Notes: generated by a model from the letters alone, not told the origin. A stretch of DNA of 64,000 nucleotides from Roseivivax lentus (GCF_900156805.1 NZ_FTOQ01000003.1:1-64000), one strand, 5' to 3'; positions 48,928 through 57,894 are shown, counted from the first letter of the stretch. Numbers and translations: made by a program.

Positions 48928-50432
48928 TGCACGAGGTCGTCCTGCCCCGGATCGGCACGGTATCGGCCTGGCGGGCCGAGGCGCGCAAGCTCGCCCGCGC
49001 CGGCGTTCCACCCGAGGCAGTCCTGTGGCGGCGCGGCGGGGCCGCACCGGATCTCTTCGCTGGTGCGCCGCTGCAGGCCGAGGCGGCCCCGCGCGAGATC
49101 CGGGTATCGAAGGCCGCCATCGACGGGATTGAAAGCGCGCTGTACCACTCCGACCCCGAACGCTTCGCCCGCGCCTATCGCACCGTGCTGCGCCTCAGCG
49201 TGGGGCAGGCGGTCTGGGGCGACCGCAGCGATCCGGACATCGCGAAGCTCCTGGCCCAGGGCAAGGCCATCGGGCGCGACGTGCACAAGATGCACGCCTT
49301 CGTGCGTTTCCGCGAGGTGGCGGGTCAGGGCCCCCGCCGGGCCTTCGCGGCGTGGTTCGAGCCCGAGCATCCGTGCCTCGAACGCGGCGCGCCCTTTTTC
49401 GCCAAACGCTTCGGCGACATGGATTGGGTGATCGCGACGCCCGATCTGACCGCGCGCTTCGAGGAGGGCACACTGAGCTTTGAGGAGACGCGCGCGCCCG
49501 ACCGCCCGCCCGAGGACGCGACCGAGGATCTCTGGCGCACCTATTACGCGTCGATCTTCAACCCCGCCCGGGTGATGGTGAAGGCGATGTGCGCCGAGAT
49601 GCCCAAGAAATACTGGAAGAACCTGCCCGAGGCGGACCTGATCCCCGGCCTCATCGAAGGCGCGGAGGCGCGCGTGCGCGCCATGGCCGAGACGATGCCG
49701 GTGCTGGAGCCCGACCGCCGCGCGCGCGCGCTGTCCGACCACGCGGCCCAAGTACTGGCCAGGCCCGCCCCCGAGGGGCCGGTCGCCACGCTGGCCGAAG
49801 AGGTGCGGACCTGCACGCGCTGCGATCTCTGCCGTCATGCCACGCAGGCCGTGCCCGGGCAGGGGCCGCGCGATGCCTGCGTCATGATCGTCGGCGAACA
49901 GCCCGGCGATCAGGAAGATCTGCGCGGGCTGCCTTTCGTCGGACCGGCGGGGCAGGTCTTCGACCGGGCGGCGGCCGTGGCGGGCATGAACCGCAGCGCG
50001 GTCTTCGTCACTAACGCGGTGAAACACTTCAAATTCCAGGCGCGCGGCAAGCGGCGCATCCATCAGCGCCCCGATGCGGGCGAGGTCGAGGCCTGCCGCT
50101 GGTGGCTCGATCTCGAACGCGAACTCGTGCGACCGGGTCTCATCGTGGCCATGGGCGCCACCGCCGCCGAGGCGCTGACCGGCGACGGGCGCCACATGGC
50201 CCGGCGCCGGGGCCGGATCGAGACGCTGGAGGACGGCACGCCGGTGCTGATCGCCTGGCATCCCGCATATGTGCTGCGCCTGCCCGATGCCGATGCGCGC
50301 GCCCGCGCGGAAGCCGAGCTTGCCGCCGACCTGACCATCGCGCGCCAGATGGGCGAGGCGGGCCAGGCACCCGCGTCGCATGCGGCCGCCGCGGAAAAAT
50401 CGCCCGAAATCGGGCACTTGCGTGAGCGGTAA
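48927..50432 (+). CDS. DUF4130-UdgX fusion, uracil-DNA-binding/glycosylase-like protein
   Basis: 501 residues, two parts. Residues 1-260 are the DUF4130-type probable DNA-metabolism domain (SALYHSDPERFARAYRTVLRLS, then HAFVRFREV). Residues 285-480 are a family-4-like uracil-DNA glycosylase of the UdgX kind: Cys cluster TCTRCDLC (296-302), GEQPGDQED (323-331), FVGPAGQVFDRA, the insertion GKRRIHQRP with His379, and WHPAYVLR. In Mycobacterium UdgX the His of KRRIH attaches covalently to the sugar after uracil removal, so the enzyme stays locked on the abasic site. The presence of the full motif predicts the same here. LexA control of the operon agrees with a damage-response role. Confidence 0.9.
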   Translation: MHEVVLPRIGTVSAWRAEARKLARAGVPPEAVLWRRGGAAPDLFAGAPLQAEAAPREIRVSKAAIDGIESALYHSDPERFARAYRTVLRLSVGQAVWGDRSDPDIAKLLAQGKAIGRDVHKMHAFVRFREVAGQGPRRAFAAWFEPEHPCLERGAPFFAKRFGDMDWVIATPDLTARFEEGTLSFEETRAPDRPPEDATEDLWRTYYASIFNPARVMVKAMCAEMPKKYWKNLPEADLIPGLIEGAEARVRAMAETMPVLEPDRRARALSDHAAQVLARPAPEGPVATLAEEVRTCTRCDLCRHATQAVPGQGPRDACVMIVGEQPGDQEDLRGLPFVGPAGQVFDRAAAVAGMNRSAVFVTNAVKHFKFQARGKRRIHQRPDAGEVEACRWWLDLERELVRPGLIVAMGATAAEALTGDGRHMARRRGRIETLEDGTPVLIAWHPAYVLRLPDADARARAEAELAADLTIARQMGEAGQAPASHAAAAEKSPEIGHLRER

Positions 50433-50606
50433 CGCTGCGCTGCAGAGACGAAAGTCCTTGCCCTCGCCGATGGGAAGCCTAGCCTCCGCGACAGGAGGAC
50501 ACAGGCGCCCGGGCGCGATGATCGGCGGATCGCAAGAAGCCTTCGCCGCTCAAGCCCTTGAAAGCGCATGCCTCTGGCAAAAGAAAAATACCCTAGGGAG
50601 GGCATC

Positions 50607-51704
50607 ATGATTCAGAAAACAACGCGGCGCCACGCGCTTCGGACGCTTGCCGGTGCCGGTGCGGCGACGCTCGCGGCACCCCATATCGCATCGGCGGCGG
50701 CCCATGGCACCACCTGGAAGATCCAGACATCCTGGCCCGGCGGCGCGGGGCTGCAGATCTTCAAGGACTGGTGCGCCTCGATCGAGGAAAAGACCGGCGG
50801 CGAGCTGGCCTTCCAAGCCTTCGGCGCCAACGACGTCGTGGGCGACTTCCAGCTCTATGACGCGGTGAAGAACGGCGTTCTGGACGCGGTGAACCCCTTC
50901 ACCATCTACGGTCAGGGCATCATTCCGGCAGCGACGTTCCTGACGTCCATCCCGCTCGGTCTGCGCAACCCGCACGAATTCGACGTGTTCTACTATGGCC
51001 TCGGCGGCCTCGACATCGCCCGCGAGCTTTACGCCGAGCAGGGCCTGATGTTCGTGGGTCCGGTCCATCACGGCCCGAACATCATCCACTCGAAGGTGCC
51101 GATCCGCTCCATCGACGATTTCGCCGGCCGCAAGATGCGCCTGCCGGGCGGCATGGTCGCGGAGATCTTCACCGAGATCGGGGCCGAAACCACGGTTCTT
51201 CCGGGCTCCGAGATCTTCCCGGCGCTCGAGAAGGGCACAATCGACGTGGCCGATTACGTGGGTCCCGCGGTGAACTACGCGCTCGGCTTCTCCCAGGTCA
51301 CCGACTACATCGTCATGGGCCCTCCGGGCTTCATGTCGCTCTACCAGCCGGTCGACATCATGGACATCACCGTCGGCATGGATGCGTGGAACGCGCTGTC
51401 GCCGCAGATGCAGCAATTCGTCGAGATGGAGACGCATGTCTATTCCGACATGCACCATGCCGCGATCCAGGCCGCCGACCAGGAAGCCTGGGGCAAGTTC
51501 GAGGCCGACGGCACCGAGGTGACGCGTCTGACGCAGGACGACGTGGAGCTGATGACCGAAGTGGCTGTGCCGATCTGGTTCGACTATGCCAACCGCGACC
51601 CGAACGCGGCGCGGGTCTTCAAGATCCAGCTCGACTACATGATGTCGGGCTCGCTCGGCTATGTCGATCCGGCGCTGACGCAGGGTCTGACGCTCGATCT
51701 CTGA
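50607..51704 (+). CDS. dctP: TRAP transporter substrate-binding protein, Tat-exported (TakP/FcbT1-like)
   Basis: 365 residues. N-terminus TTRRHALRTLAGAGAATLAAPHIASAAAHG is a Tat-type signal with twin Arg. The mature start TTWKIQTSWPGGAGLQIFKDWCASIEEKTGGEL and NDVVGDFQLYDAVKNGVLDAVN place it in the TRAP subgroup of alpha-keto-acid or chloroaromatic binders (TakP, FcbT1). KMRLPGGMVAEIF holds the conserved Arg. AGGGAGG precedes the ATG at 50607. A strong hairpin separates it from the permease genes. The ligand is not inferable. Confidence 0.88.
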   Translation: MIQKTTRRHALRTLAGAGAATLAAPHIASAAAHGTTWKIQTSWPGGAGLQIFKDWCASIEEKTGGELAFQAFGANDVVGDFQLYDAVKNGVLDAVNPFTIYGQGIIPAATFLTSIPLGLRNPHEFDVFYYGLGGLDIARELYAEQGLMFVGPVHHGPNIIHSKVPIRSIDDFAGRKMRLPGGMVAEIFTEIGAETTVLPGSEIFPALEKGTIDVADYVGPAVNYALGFSQVTDYIVMGPPGFMSLYQPVDIMDITVGMDAWNALSPQMQQFVEMETHVYSDMHHAAIQAADQEAWGKFEADGTEVTRLTQDDVELMTEVAVPIWFDYANRDPNAARVFKIQLDYMMSGSLGYVDPALTQGLTLDL

Positions 51705-51727
51705 GGCGCGATCGCGACCTGAAACAG

Positions 51728-51754
51728 CCGCCCGGCACGCATCGTGCCGGGCGG
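51728..51754 (+). terminator. Attenuator-like hairpin between dctP and dctQ
   Basis: CCGCCCGGCACG, loop CAT, CGTGCCGGGCGG: a perfect 12-bp stem. No T-tract follows, so partial termination or 3'-end protection of the dctP message is more likely than full stop. Binding protein is needed in excess over permease. Confidence 0.65.
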
Positions 51755-51789
51755 TCTACATGTCAAAACACCAATAAAGGGGACAGGAC

Positions 51790-53103
51790 ATGCCCAGTTT
51801 GAGTTTCACGCTGCCGCATTGGCTCTATTGGGTGGGACTGATCGTCTTCCCGTTGATCGCCATGGCGCTCGCGAAGCGCCCGAAGGTGGTCCACAAGCAG
51901 TATTCCGTGGCGCTTGGCTACATGATCCTCGTGACCGGCGGCATGCTGGGTCTGCACCGGTTCTACGTGAAGAACATGCTGGGACTGATCTTCATCCCGG
52001 TCTTCCTCGTGATCCTCTACGCCAACGGCCAGCAGCAGACGGCGCGGACCGTCGTGTCGAACCTCGCCAACGAGGAGCGCGTCGCGCTGCGGGTGATCGA
52101 GCGCGAGGAGAGCCGGGTCTCGGAGGCGCGCGCCGATATCGCGGGGTTCCGCGCCGATCTGGCCGAGGCCGAGGAGGGGTCTTTCCAGCAGCGCGCCGCG
52201 GAACGCCGGCTGGAGCGCGCCGAGCGCACGATCGAGCAGGGTCAGGCCAGCCTCGACGAGGCCAATGCCGCGCTTGACGAACTGAACGAGCCGCTGGAGG
52301 CCGCGCGCGCCGAACGGGTGTTCTGGGACACGACGGTGGGGCGCAACGCGCTTTACCTGCTGCTCGTCATGATGGCCATCGACGCGCTGCTGATGCCTTG
52401 GCTGGTGCGCCGCGCCAATGCCAACCTGCCCGTCGAGGTCGAGACCGAGAACGACCGCAAGCTGCGCGAGGCGGGCATCGGCGTGATGGAGGAAGACTCG
52501 CGCTTCGTGAAGAACGGGCTCGACCGGGTCTGTCTCTTCGCCGGTGAATTCACTGCCTATTGGGCGGTGATCGCGGTCTTCGTCTACTATTTCGAGGTGA
52601 TCTCGCGCTACGTCTTCGGCAGCCCGACGAACTGGGCGCATGAGGCGATGTACCTGATGTTCGGGATGCAATACCTCATCGCCGGCTCTTACGCGATGCT
52701 GACCGAGCAGCATGTGCGCGTCGATATCTTCTACGCGCCGCTGCCCAAGAAGAAGAAAGCCTGGGTCGATATCACGACCTCGGTGTTTTTCTTCATCTTC
52801 GCCTTCACGCTTCTGGCCACGAGCTGGATCTTCGCGATGGACGCGATCGCCGTGCCCTCCGGCAACGGTCTGATCAGCCAGTGGGCGCGCGGGGAAATCC
52901 CCACGGGCGAGATGCTGGCCAACTGGAACATGTCGCAATGGACGGACGGAAATATCCGCTGGGGCGAGATTTCCTTCAACGAATGGGAGGTGCCCTTGTG
53001 GCCCATGAAATGGGTGATGGTGATCGGAGCGCTGCTCCTCGTTCTGCAGGGGGTGTCGAAGCTGATGAAAGACATCCAGATCGCAATGCGCGGGGAGGCC
53101 TGA
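51790..53103 (+). CDS. dctQ: TRAP small permease (DctQ) with N-terminal TM2/coiled-coil extension
   Basis: 437 residues, more than twice the usual 160-200 for DctQ. Residues 10-28 are a helix; 41-80 resemble a TM2 domain (YMILVTGGMLGLHRFYVKNMLGLIFIP, with the GLHRFY signature); 93-177 are highly charged heptad-like sequence (EERVALRVIEREESRVSEARADIAGFRADL), probably a coiled coil; 183-205 is another helix. From about 245 a standard DctQ of four helices follows (NWAHEAMYLMFGMQYLIAGSYAMLTEQHVRVDIFY). The extra module could tether the importer to another component or form oligomers. It is followed by dctM after 3 bases. Confidence 0.88.
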   Translation: MPSLSFTLPHWLYWVGLIVFPLIAMALAKRPKVVHKQYSVALGYMILVTGGMLGLHRFYVKNMLGLIFIPVFLVILYANGQQQTARTVVSNLANEERVALRVIEREESRVSEARADIAGFRADLAEAEEGSFQQRAAERRLERAERTIEQGQASLDEANAALDELNEPLEAARAERVFWDTTVGRNALYLLLVMMAIDALLMPWLVRRANANLPVEVETENDRKLREAGIGVMEEDSRFVKNGLDRVCLFAGEFTAYWAVIAVFVYYFEVISRYVFGSPTNWAHEAMYLMFGMQYLIAGSYAMLTEQHVRVDIFYAPLPKKKKAWVDITTSVFFFIFAFTLLATSWIFAMDAIAVPSGNGLISQWARGEIPTGEMLANWNMSQWTDGNIRWGEISFNEWEVPLWPMKWVMVIGALLLVLQGVSKLMKDIQIAMRGEA

Positions 53104-53106
53104 TCC

Positions 53107-54465
53107 ATGGGACTTGAGATCGGTATCGGGTGGCTCACCCTGATCATGTTCGGCACGCTGCTGGTGCTGCTGATGGCGGGCCTTCCGCTGGCCTTCGTCA
53201 CCGGCGGCCTCGCCTGCGTGTTCCTCTTCATCCTGGGCGACGAACGCGCCCTCAACATCGTGCCGTCGCGCATCTTCCCGCTGATGACCAACTATCAGCT
53301 CTCGGCCATTCCACTCTTCATATTCATGGCCGCGATGCTCGAAAGGGCAGGGATCATCAACGATATGTTCGACGTGATCTACAAGGTCCTGGGCGGCGTG
53401 AAGGGCGGCTTGGCTGCAGCCACGATCCTCGCCTCCACGGTCCTTGCGGCCATGGTGGGCGTGATCGGGGCGGCGGTGGTGACCATGGGCATCATCGCGC
53501 TTCCGGCGATGCTCAACCGCGGCTACGATCCGAAGATCGCCATGGGGTCCATCATGGCCGGCGGCACGCTCGGCATCCTGATCCCGCCCTCGATCCTCGC
53601 CATCATCTACGCGGTGGTGGCCGAGCAATCGGTGGGCGAACTTTTCATCGGCGCGGTCATCCCCGGCCTGCTGTTGTCGGGCATGTATATTGTCTACGTG
53701 CTGCTGCGCAGCTTCATCAACCCGCAGGTCGGCCCGCCGATCCCGATGGAAGAGCGCATCTCGACCGCCGAGAAGATCAAGCTCTTGGGCAACATGTCGG
53801 CACCGATCATCCTGATCGCGCTGGTGCTCGGCGTCATCTTCTCGGGTGTGGCAACCCCGGTGGAAGCGGCGGGCATCGGCACGTTCGGGGCTTTCATCGT
53901 GGCGGCCATCCACCGCAAGCTCGACTGGCAGACGGTGCGCGAGGCGTCGCTGACGACGCTGAAGGCCTCGGCCATGGTGATCTGGATCATGTTCGGCGCG
54001 ACGATCTTCGTGGGCCTCTACGTGCTCGAGGGCGGTCAGCAATTCGTGCAGGACAGCCTGGCCGCGACGGGTCTCGGCCCCTGGGGCATCCTGATCCTGA
54101 TGCAGGTGCTGCTGGTGGTGCTGGGGATGTTCCTCGACTGGGTCGGCATCCTGCTGCTCTGCGTGCCGATCTTCGTGCCGATCATCAAGGCGCTCGGGGC
54201 CGCGGCCTTCGGCCTCGACGATCCCAACGATCTCGTGCTGTGGTTCGGCGTGCTCTACCTCGTGAACATGCAGATGAGCTTCCTGTCGCCGCCCTTCGGC
54301 TACGCGCTGTTCTACCTGCGGGGGGTGGCCCCGCCGGAGATCCCGATGACGGACATCTTCAAGGCCGCGCTGCCCTTCCTGGCCTTGCAGATCGTCGGTC
54401 TGGTGATCTGCATGCTGTTCCCGCAGGTGGTGATCTGGCTGCCGAACATCGTCTACGGGCCATGA
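53107..54465 (+). CDS. dctM: TRAP transporter large permease subunit (DctM)
   Basis: 452 residues, twelve or so helices. Signatures: YQLSAIPLFIFMAAMLERAGIINDMFDVIYK, TVLAAMVGVIGAAVVTMGIIALPAM, GSIMAGGTLGILIPPSILAIIYAVVAEQSVGELFIG, LGMFLDWVGILLLCVPIFVPI and MSFLSPPFGYALFYLRGVAP. The protein forms the translocation path with the extended DctQ. It is more similar in style to the mannitol/chloroaromatic subgroup than the first DctM in the window. A terminator begins 25 bases later. Confidence 0.92.
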   Translation: MGLEIGIGWLTLIMFGTLLVLLMAGLPLAFVTGGLACVFLFILGDERALNIVPSRIFPLMTNYQLSAIPLFIFMAAMLERAGIINDMFDVIYKVLGGVKGGLAAATILASTVLAAMVGVIGAAVVTMGIIALPAMLNRGYDPKIAMGSIMAGGTLGILIPPSILAIIYAVVAEQSVGELFIGAVIPGLLLSGMYIVYVLLRSFINPQVGPPIPMEERISTAEKIKLLGNMSAPIILIALVLGVIFSGVATPVEAAGIGTFGAFIVAAIHRKLDWQTVREASLTTLKASAMVIWIMFGATIFVGLYVLEGGQQFVQDSLAATGLGPWGILILMQVLLVVLGMFLDWVGILLLCVPIFVPIIKALGAAAFGLDDPNDLVLWFGVLYLVNMQMSFLSPPFGYALFYLRGVAPPEIPMTDIFKAALPFLALQIVGLVICMLFPQVVIWLPNIVYGP

Positions 54466-54489
54466 TGAGGTCCGGTGAGGACACGTAGG

Positions 54490-54516
54490 AAAGGGCGGTC
54501 TTCGGGCCGCCCTTTT
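54490..54516 (+). terminator. Terminator after the second TRAP operon
   Basis: AAGGGCGG, loop, CCGCCCTT then TTT: a GC-rich stem with T-tract, 25 bases after the dctM stop. Confidence 0.85.
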
Positions 54517-54532
54517 TCTGGTTTGGGGAGCG

Positions 54533-54611
54533 GTGGGTTTTCACCCACCCTACGGGGTGGGACGTTGTGCCATGGGTTATGAGGTGAGAGACCCTCGGAT
54601 CAGGCCCGAGG
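54533..54611. repeat. REP-like short palindromes
   Basis: Two small palindromes in a row: GTGGGT-TTT-CACCCAC with the trailing CCCTACGGGGTGGG (54533-54570), and CCTCGG-ATCAGG-CCCGAGG (54593-54611). Sequences of this general form are frequent in intergenic DNA of many alphaproteobacteria. No coding potential is seen. Confidence 0.5.
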
Positions 54612-54660
54612 ATGACGGTTTCCCGCATCCAGCCGACTGCAGTCCCTCCGAGCGCGGGAC

Positions 54661-54859
54661 AAGGCTGCCTTGGCAGCCGCCGCGCTTCAGCGCCTGCCCG
54701 GCCTGGCGCACCACAGGTGCGCCAATGGGAGTGCCACGCCTTTGGCGTGGTGGGCTGGCGCTTTGTCGACGCCAGCGCTTGCGTTCTTATTGCGGAGGGC
54801 CGTGTCTAGCATAAAGCGCCTGCGTTCACACGTCGGAGCGTCAGCCCCCGGGCAGGCGC
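54661..54859 (+). repeat. Copy 2 of the structured intergenic repeat
   Basis: An entry hairpin GGCTGC-CTTG-GCAGCC (54663-54678) precedes the core. The core is bounded by GCGCCTGCCCGG (54690-54701) and CCGGGCAGGCGC (54848-54859). Inside are perfect hairpins GGCGCACC-ACA-GGTGCGCC (54705-54723) and CCACGCC-TTT-GGCGTGG (54734-54750), then GGGCTGGCGCT pairing with AGCGTCAGCCC (one G-U) directly before the closing arm. Core length is 170 bp. Confidence 0.85.
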
Positions 54860-54926
54860 GTCGGCATGGCGCTGGTCGAGAAGTCCGCCCATTCATCACT
54901 CGAACACCGAAACCTTAGCGCGGAAC

Positions 54927-55123
54927 ACGGCTGCTTGCAGCCGCCATGCTCCAGCGCCTGCCCGGCCTGGCCCACCACGGGTGCGCCAGTCGGAGTGTCA
55001 CGCCTTTGGCGTGGTGGGCTGGCGCTTCGGTGCCGTCCGCACCTGCGTTCGATCTGCGGAGAAACGTGGCGGGGAAAGAGCGTCTGCGTTCCCAAGTCGG
55101 AGCGCCAGCCCCCGGGCAGGCGC
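54927..55123 (+). repeat. Copy 3 of the structured intergenic repeat
   Basis: Same order as copy 2: entry hairpin CGGCTGC-TT-GCAGCCG (54928-54943), closing arms at 54954-54965 and 55112-55123, hairpin at 54969-54987 with one mismatch, hairpin CACGCC-TTT-GGCGTG at 54999-55013, and a perfect 11-bp pairing of 55016-55026 with 55101-55111. Core length is 170 bp. It starts 68 bases after copy 2 and ends about 210 bases before typA. Between 55124 and 55331 I see no gene. Confidence 0.85.
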
Positions 55124-55331
55124 AGGACCGTGGTGCCTGTGGCCATGATCGCCCCTGCGTCGGTCGCGCGGCGCACCACACGCGCAGAGCAAAGACCGTC
55201 CCGGCAGCCGTCCCGCGTCGTCTGTCCCAACGTCCCAAGCCCCGGACCGATACTCCCGCACGAAAACCGCTGGTCTTTTCCCGGCCCCCGCTATACCCCG
55301 CGCGCAACTCTCGAGATATTGGATAGACGAC

Positions 55332-57149
55332 ATGGACCTGCGCAACGTCGCAATCATCGCTCACGTGGACCACGGCAAGACGACCCTCGTGGACGAGCTT
55401 CTCAAGCAATCCGGCGCCTTCCGCGAAAACCAGCAGGTGGCCGAGCGGGCGATGGACAGCAACGACCTCGAACGCGAACGCGGCATCACCATCCTCGCCA
55501 AGGCGACCTCGGTCGAGTGGAAGGATACCCGGATCAACATCGTCGACACGCCTGGTCACGCCGATTTCGGCGGCGAGGTGGAGCGGATCCTGTCGATGGT
55601 CGACGGTGTCGTCCTGCTGGTCGATGCCGCCGAAGGCCCGATGCCGCAGACGAAATTCGTGACCTCCAAGGCGCTGGCGCTCGGGCTGCGGCCCATCGTG
55701 GTGCTGAACAAGGTCGACAAGCCCGATGCCGAGCCCGACCGCGCGCTCGACGAGGTGTTCGACCTCTTCGCCAATCTCGGCGCCGATGACGACCAGCTCG
55801 ACTTCCCGCATCTCTACGCGAGCGGACGCTCCGGCTGGGCCGATGCGGAGCTCGACGGGCCACGCAAGGACCTCAACGCGCTCTTCCAGCTGATCGTCAA
55901 CCACGTGCCCCGCCCGCGCCAGCAGAAGCGCAAGGACGAGGATTTCCGCATGCTGGCAACGACGCTGGGGGCGGACCCCTTCGTGGGCCGCATCCTGACG
56001 GGCCGTGTCGAGAGCGGCAAGCTCAAGGTCGGCGCGACGGTGCAGGCGCTCTCCCGCGTCGGCCAGAAGATCGAGCAGTTCCGCGTCACCAAGATCCAGG
56101 CCTTCCGCGGCCTCGGCCAGCAGGACATCGAAGAGGCGATCGCGGGCGACATCGTTTCCATCGCCGGCATGTCGAAGGCCACCGTGTCCGACACGATCTG
56201 CGCGCTGGCAGTGGACGAGCCGCTCGATGCGCAGCCCATCGACCCGCCGACCATCACCGTGACCTTCGGCATCAACGACAGCCCGCTTGCGGGCCGCGAC
56301 GGCAAGAAGGTGCAGTCGCGCGTGATCCGCGAACGGCTGTTCAAGGAAGCCGAGTCGAACGTCGCCATCAAGATCAAGGACACGCCGGGCGGCGAGGCCT
56401 TCGAGGTTTCGGGCCGGGGCGAATTGCAGATGGGCGTCCTGATCGAGAACATGCGCCGCGAAGGCTTCGAGCTGTCGATCTCGCGTCCGCAGGTCATCAT
56501 GCGCGACGGCGAGAACGGCCTCGAGGAACCGGTCGAGGAAGCCACGATCGACGTCGATGACGACTATTCCGGCGCGGTGATCGAGAAGCTCACGGGCGCG
56601 CGCAAGGGCGAGCTGGTGGAGATGAAGCCCGCCGGTGTCGGCAAGACCCGGATCGTCGCGCATGTGCCGTCCCGCGGCCTCATCGGTTATCACGGCGAGT
56701 TCCTGACCGACACGCGCGGCACGGGCGTGCTGAACCGCGTGTTCCACGGCTGGACCCCGCACAAGGGCCCGATCCCGGGCCGCCGCGCGGGCGTTCTGAT
56801 CTCTATGGAGAACGGCGAGGCGGTGGCCTATGCGCTGTGGAACCTCGAGGAGCGCGGCAAGATGTTCATCGGCGCGCAGGCCAAGGTCTACGAGGGCATG
56901 ATCATCGGCGAGCACAGCCGCGAGAACGACCTCGAGGTGAACCCGCTCAAGGGCAAGAAGTTGACCAACGTCCGTGCCTCGGGCACGGATGACGCGGTGC
57001 GGCTGACCACGCCCGTGACGCTGAACCTCGAAGAGGCCATCGCCTATATCAACGACGACGAGCTCGTCGAGGTCACGCCGAGCGCGATCCGTCTGCGCAA
57101 GCGCTATCTCGACCCGCATGAGCGCAAGCGGATGTCGAAAACCGCCTGA
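55332..57149 (+). CDS. typA: GTP-binding translational regulator TypA/BipA
   Basis: 605 residues, the family length. G1 [10 protein letters not shown]2 [11 protein letters not shown]3 [13 protein letters not shown]4 LNKVDKPDA, then domain II ([21 protein letters not shown]), the EF-G-like III and V ([50 protein letters not shown]) and the TypA-specific C-terminal domain ([32 protein letters not shown]). It is a ribosome-binding GTPase used in stress, cold and 50S assembly. It stands alone, downstream of the repeat region. Confidence 0.97.
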   Translation: MDLRNVAIIAHVDHGKTTLVDELLKQSGAFRENQQVAERAMDSNDLERERGITILAKATSVEWKDTRINIVDTPGHADFGGEVERILSMVDGVVLLVDAAEGPMPQTKFVTSKALALGLRPIVVLNKVDKPDAEPDRALDEVFDLFANLGADDDQLDFPHLYASGRSGWADAELDGPRKDLNALFQLIVNHVPRPRQQKRKDEDFRMLATTLGADPFVGRILTGRVESGKLKVGATVQALSRVGQKIEQFRVTKIQAFRGLGQQDIEEAIAGDIVSIAGMSKATVSDTICALAVDEPLDAQPIDPPTITVTFGINDSPLAGRDGKKVQSRVIRERLFKEAESNVAIKIKDTPGGEAFEVSGRGELQMGVLIENMRREGFELSISRPQVIMRDGENGLEEPVEEATIDVDDDYSGAVIEKLTGARKGELVEMKPAGVGKTRIVAHVPSRGLIGYHGEFLTDTRGTGVLNRVFHGWTPHKGPIPGRRAGVLISMENGEAVAYALWNLEERGKMFIGAQAKVYEGMIIGEHSRENDLEVNPLKGKKLTNVRASGTDDAVRLTTPVTLNLEEAIAYINDDELVEVTPSAIRLRKRYLDPHERKRMSKTA

Positions 57150-57222
57150 GCCCCGGCAGCGTCGCGCCGGGGGCGGTCCGTCCGCCTTGCGCGACGCGCG
57201 TGCTAGCCGCTAGGCTCGGGCC

Positions 57223-57894
57223 ATGCCCGGACCCGTGCGTTTTGCCATCCTGCCGTTGATCCTTTGTGCCGGTATCGCGCATGCGAACGGTGCTGCCTGC
57301 GAGAACGGTCTTGTCGCCGTCAAGGATGCCCCCGAAGCGCTGTCTGCGCGGATCTGCGCCGCCGCCGACCTGGCGATATCGCTTTTCGCGGAATGCGGGC
57401 TGTCGCTGGCCGCGCCGGTGGAGGTCTCGCTCAGGGACAGCATCGACCCGCCGTGTTTCGGCCTGTTTCATTGCGGCGAGAGACGCATCGAGCTTCTGAC
57501 CCCCGAGGCCATGGCCGAAGGCCTGCGCGGCGAAAGCGTCTTCGCCCATGTGCCGCCCTTGCGGTTCTTCGACAGCGTCGTGGTGCATGAATTGGCCCAC
57601 GCGCTCTACGATCAGGTGGACTGCCCGTTTGCCAGCTGCATGGCGACGGCGGAATACATGGCTTACGGCTATCAGATCGATAGCCTGACGCCGCAGGATC
57701 GGGCGCCGATTGCCGGGGCAGAGGGCGCGGACGAGCCGGTGCCCCGCGACATGATCAATCCGTTCATCGTGATGATGGCGCCCGACCGTTTCGCCACCGC
57801 CGCCTGGCATCATCTGCAACAGCGCGAGGATGTCTGCGCCTGGCGGCAGGGGATCATGTCAGGTGCGATCCTGTTCGATCACGAAAACCCCTGA
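57223..57894 (+). CDS. Secreted hypothetical protein with HExxH motif
   Basis: 223 residues. Signal peptide MPGPVRFAILPLILCAGIAHA. The mature protein carries VVVHELAHALYDQVDCPF, a HExxH zinc-protease motif (HELAH), followed about 20 residues later by MATAEYMAYGYQID, where a Glu could be a third ligand. Six or more Cys (CENG, ICAA, ECGL, PPCFG, FHCG, DCPFASC) suggest disulfide bonds. A small periplasmic metallopeptidase is plausible, but the family is not one I can name with certainty and activity is unproven. It stands alone between typA and the convergent DUF1330 gene. Confidence 0.7.
   Translation: MPGPVRFAILPLILCAGIAHANGAACENGLVAVKDAPEALSARICAAADLAISLFAECGLSLAAPVEVSLRDSIDPPCFGLFHCGERRIELLTPEAMAEGLRGESVFAHVPPLRFFDSVVVHELAHALYDQVDCPFASCMATAEYMAYGYQIDSLTPQDRAPIAGAEGADEPVPRDMINPFIVMMAPDRFATAAWHHLQQREDVCAWRQGIMSGAILFDHENP

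Noticed and set aside
54533-55330. Open frames in the repeat copies (for example ones reading HHRCANGSATPLAWWAGAL)
   Set aside because: Several frames are open at once in each copy, there is no ribosome site, and the similarity between copies follows the DNA inverted repeats and not one reading frame.
57151-57174. CCCCGGC...GCCGGGG stem after typA as a terminator
   Set aside because: No T-tract follows and the arms are ordinary for such GC-rich DNA.
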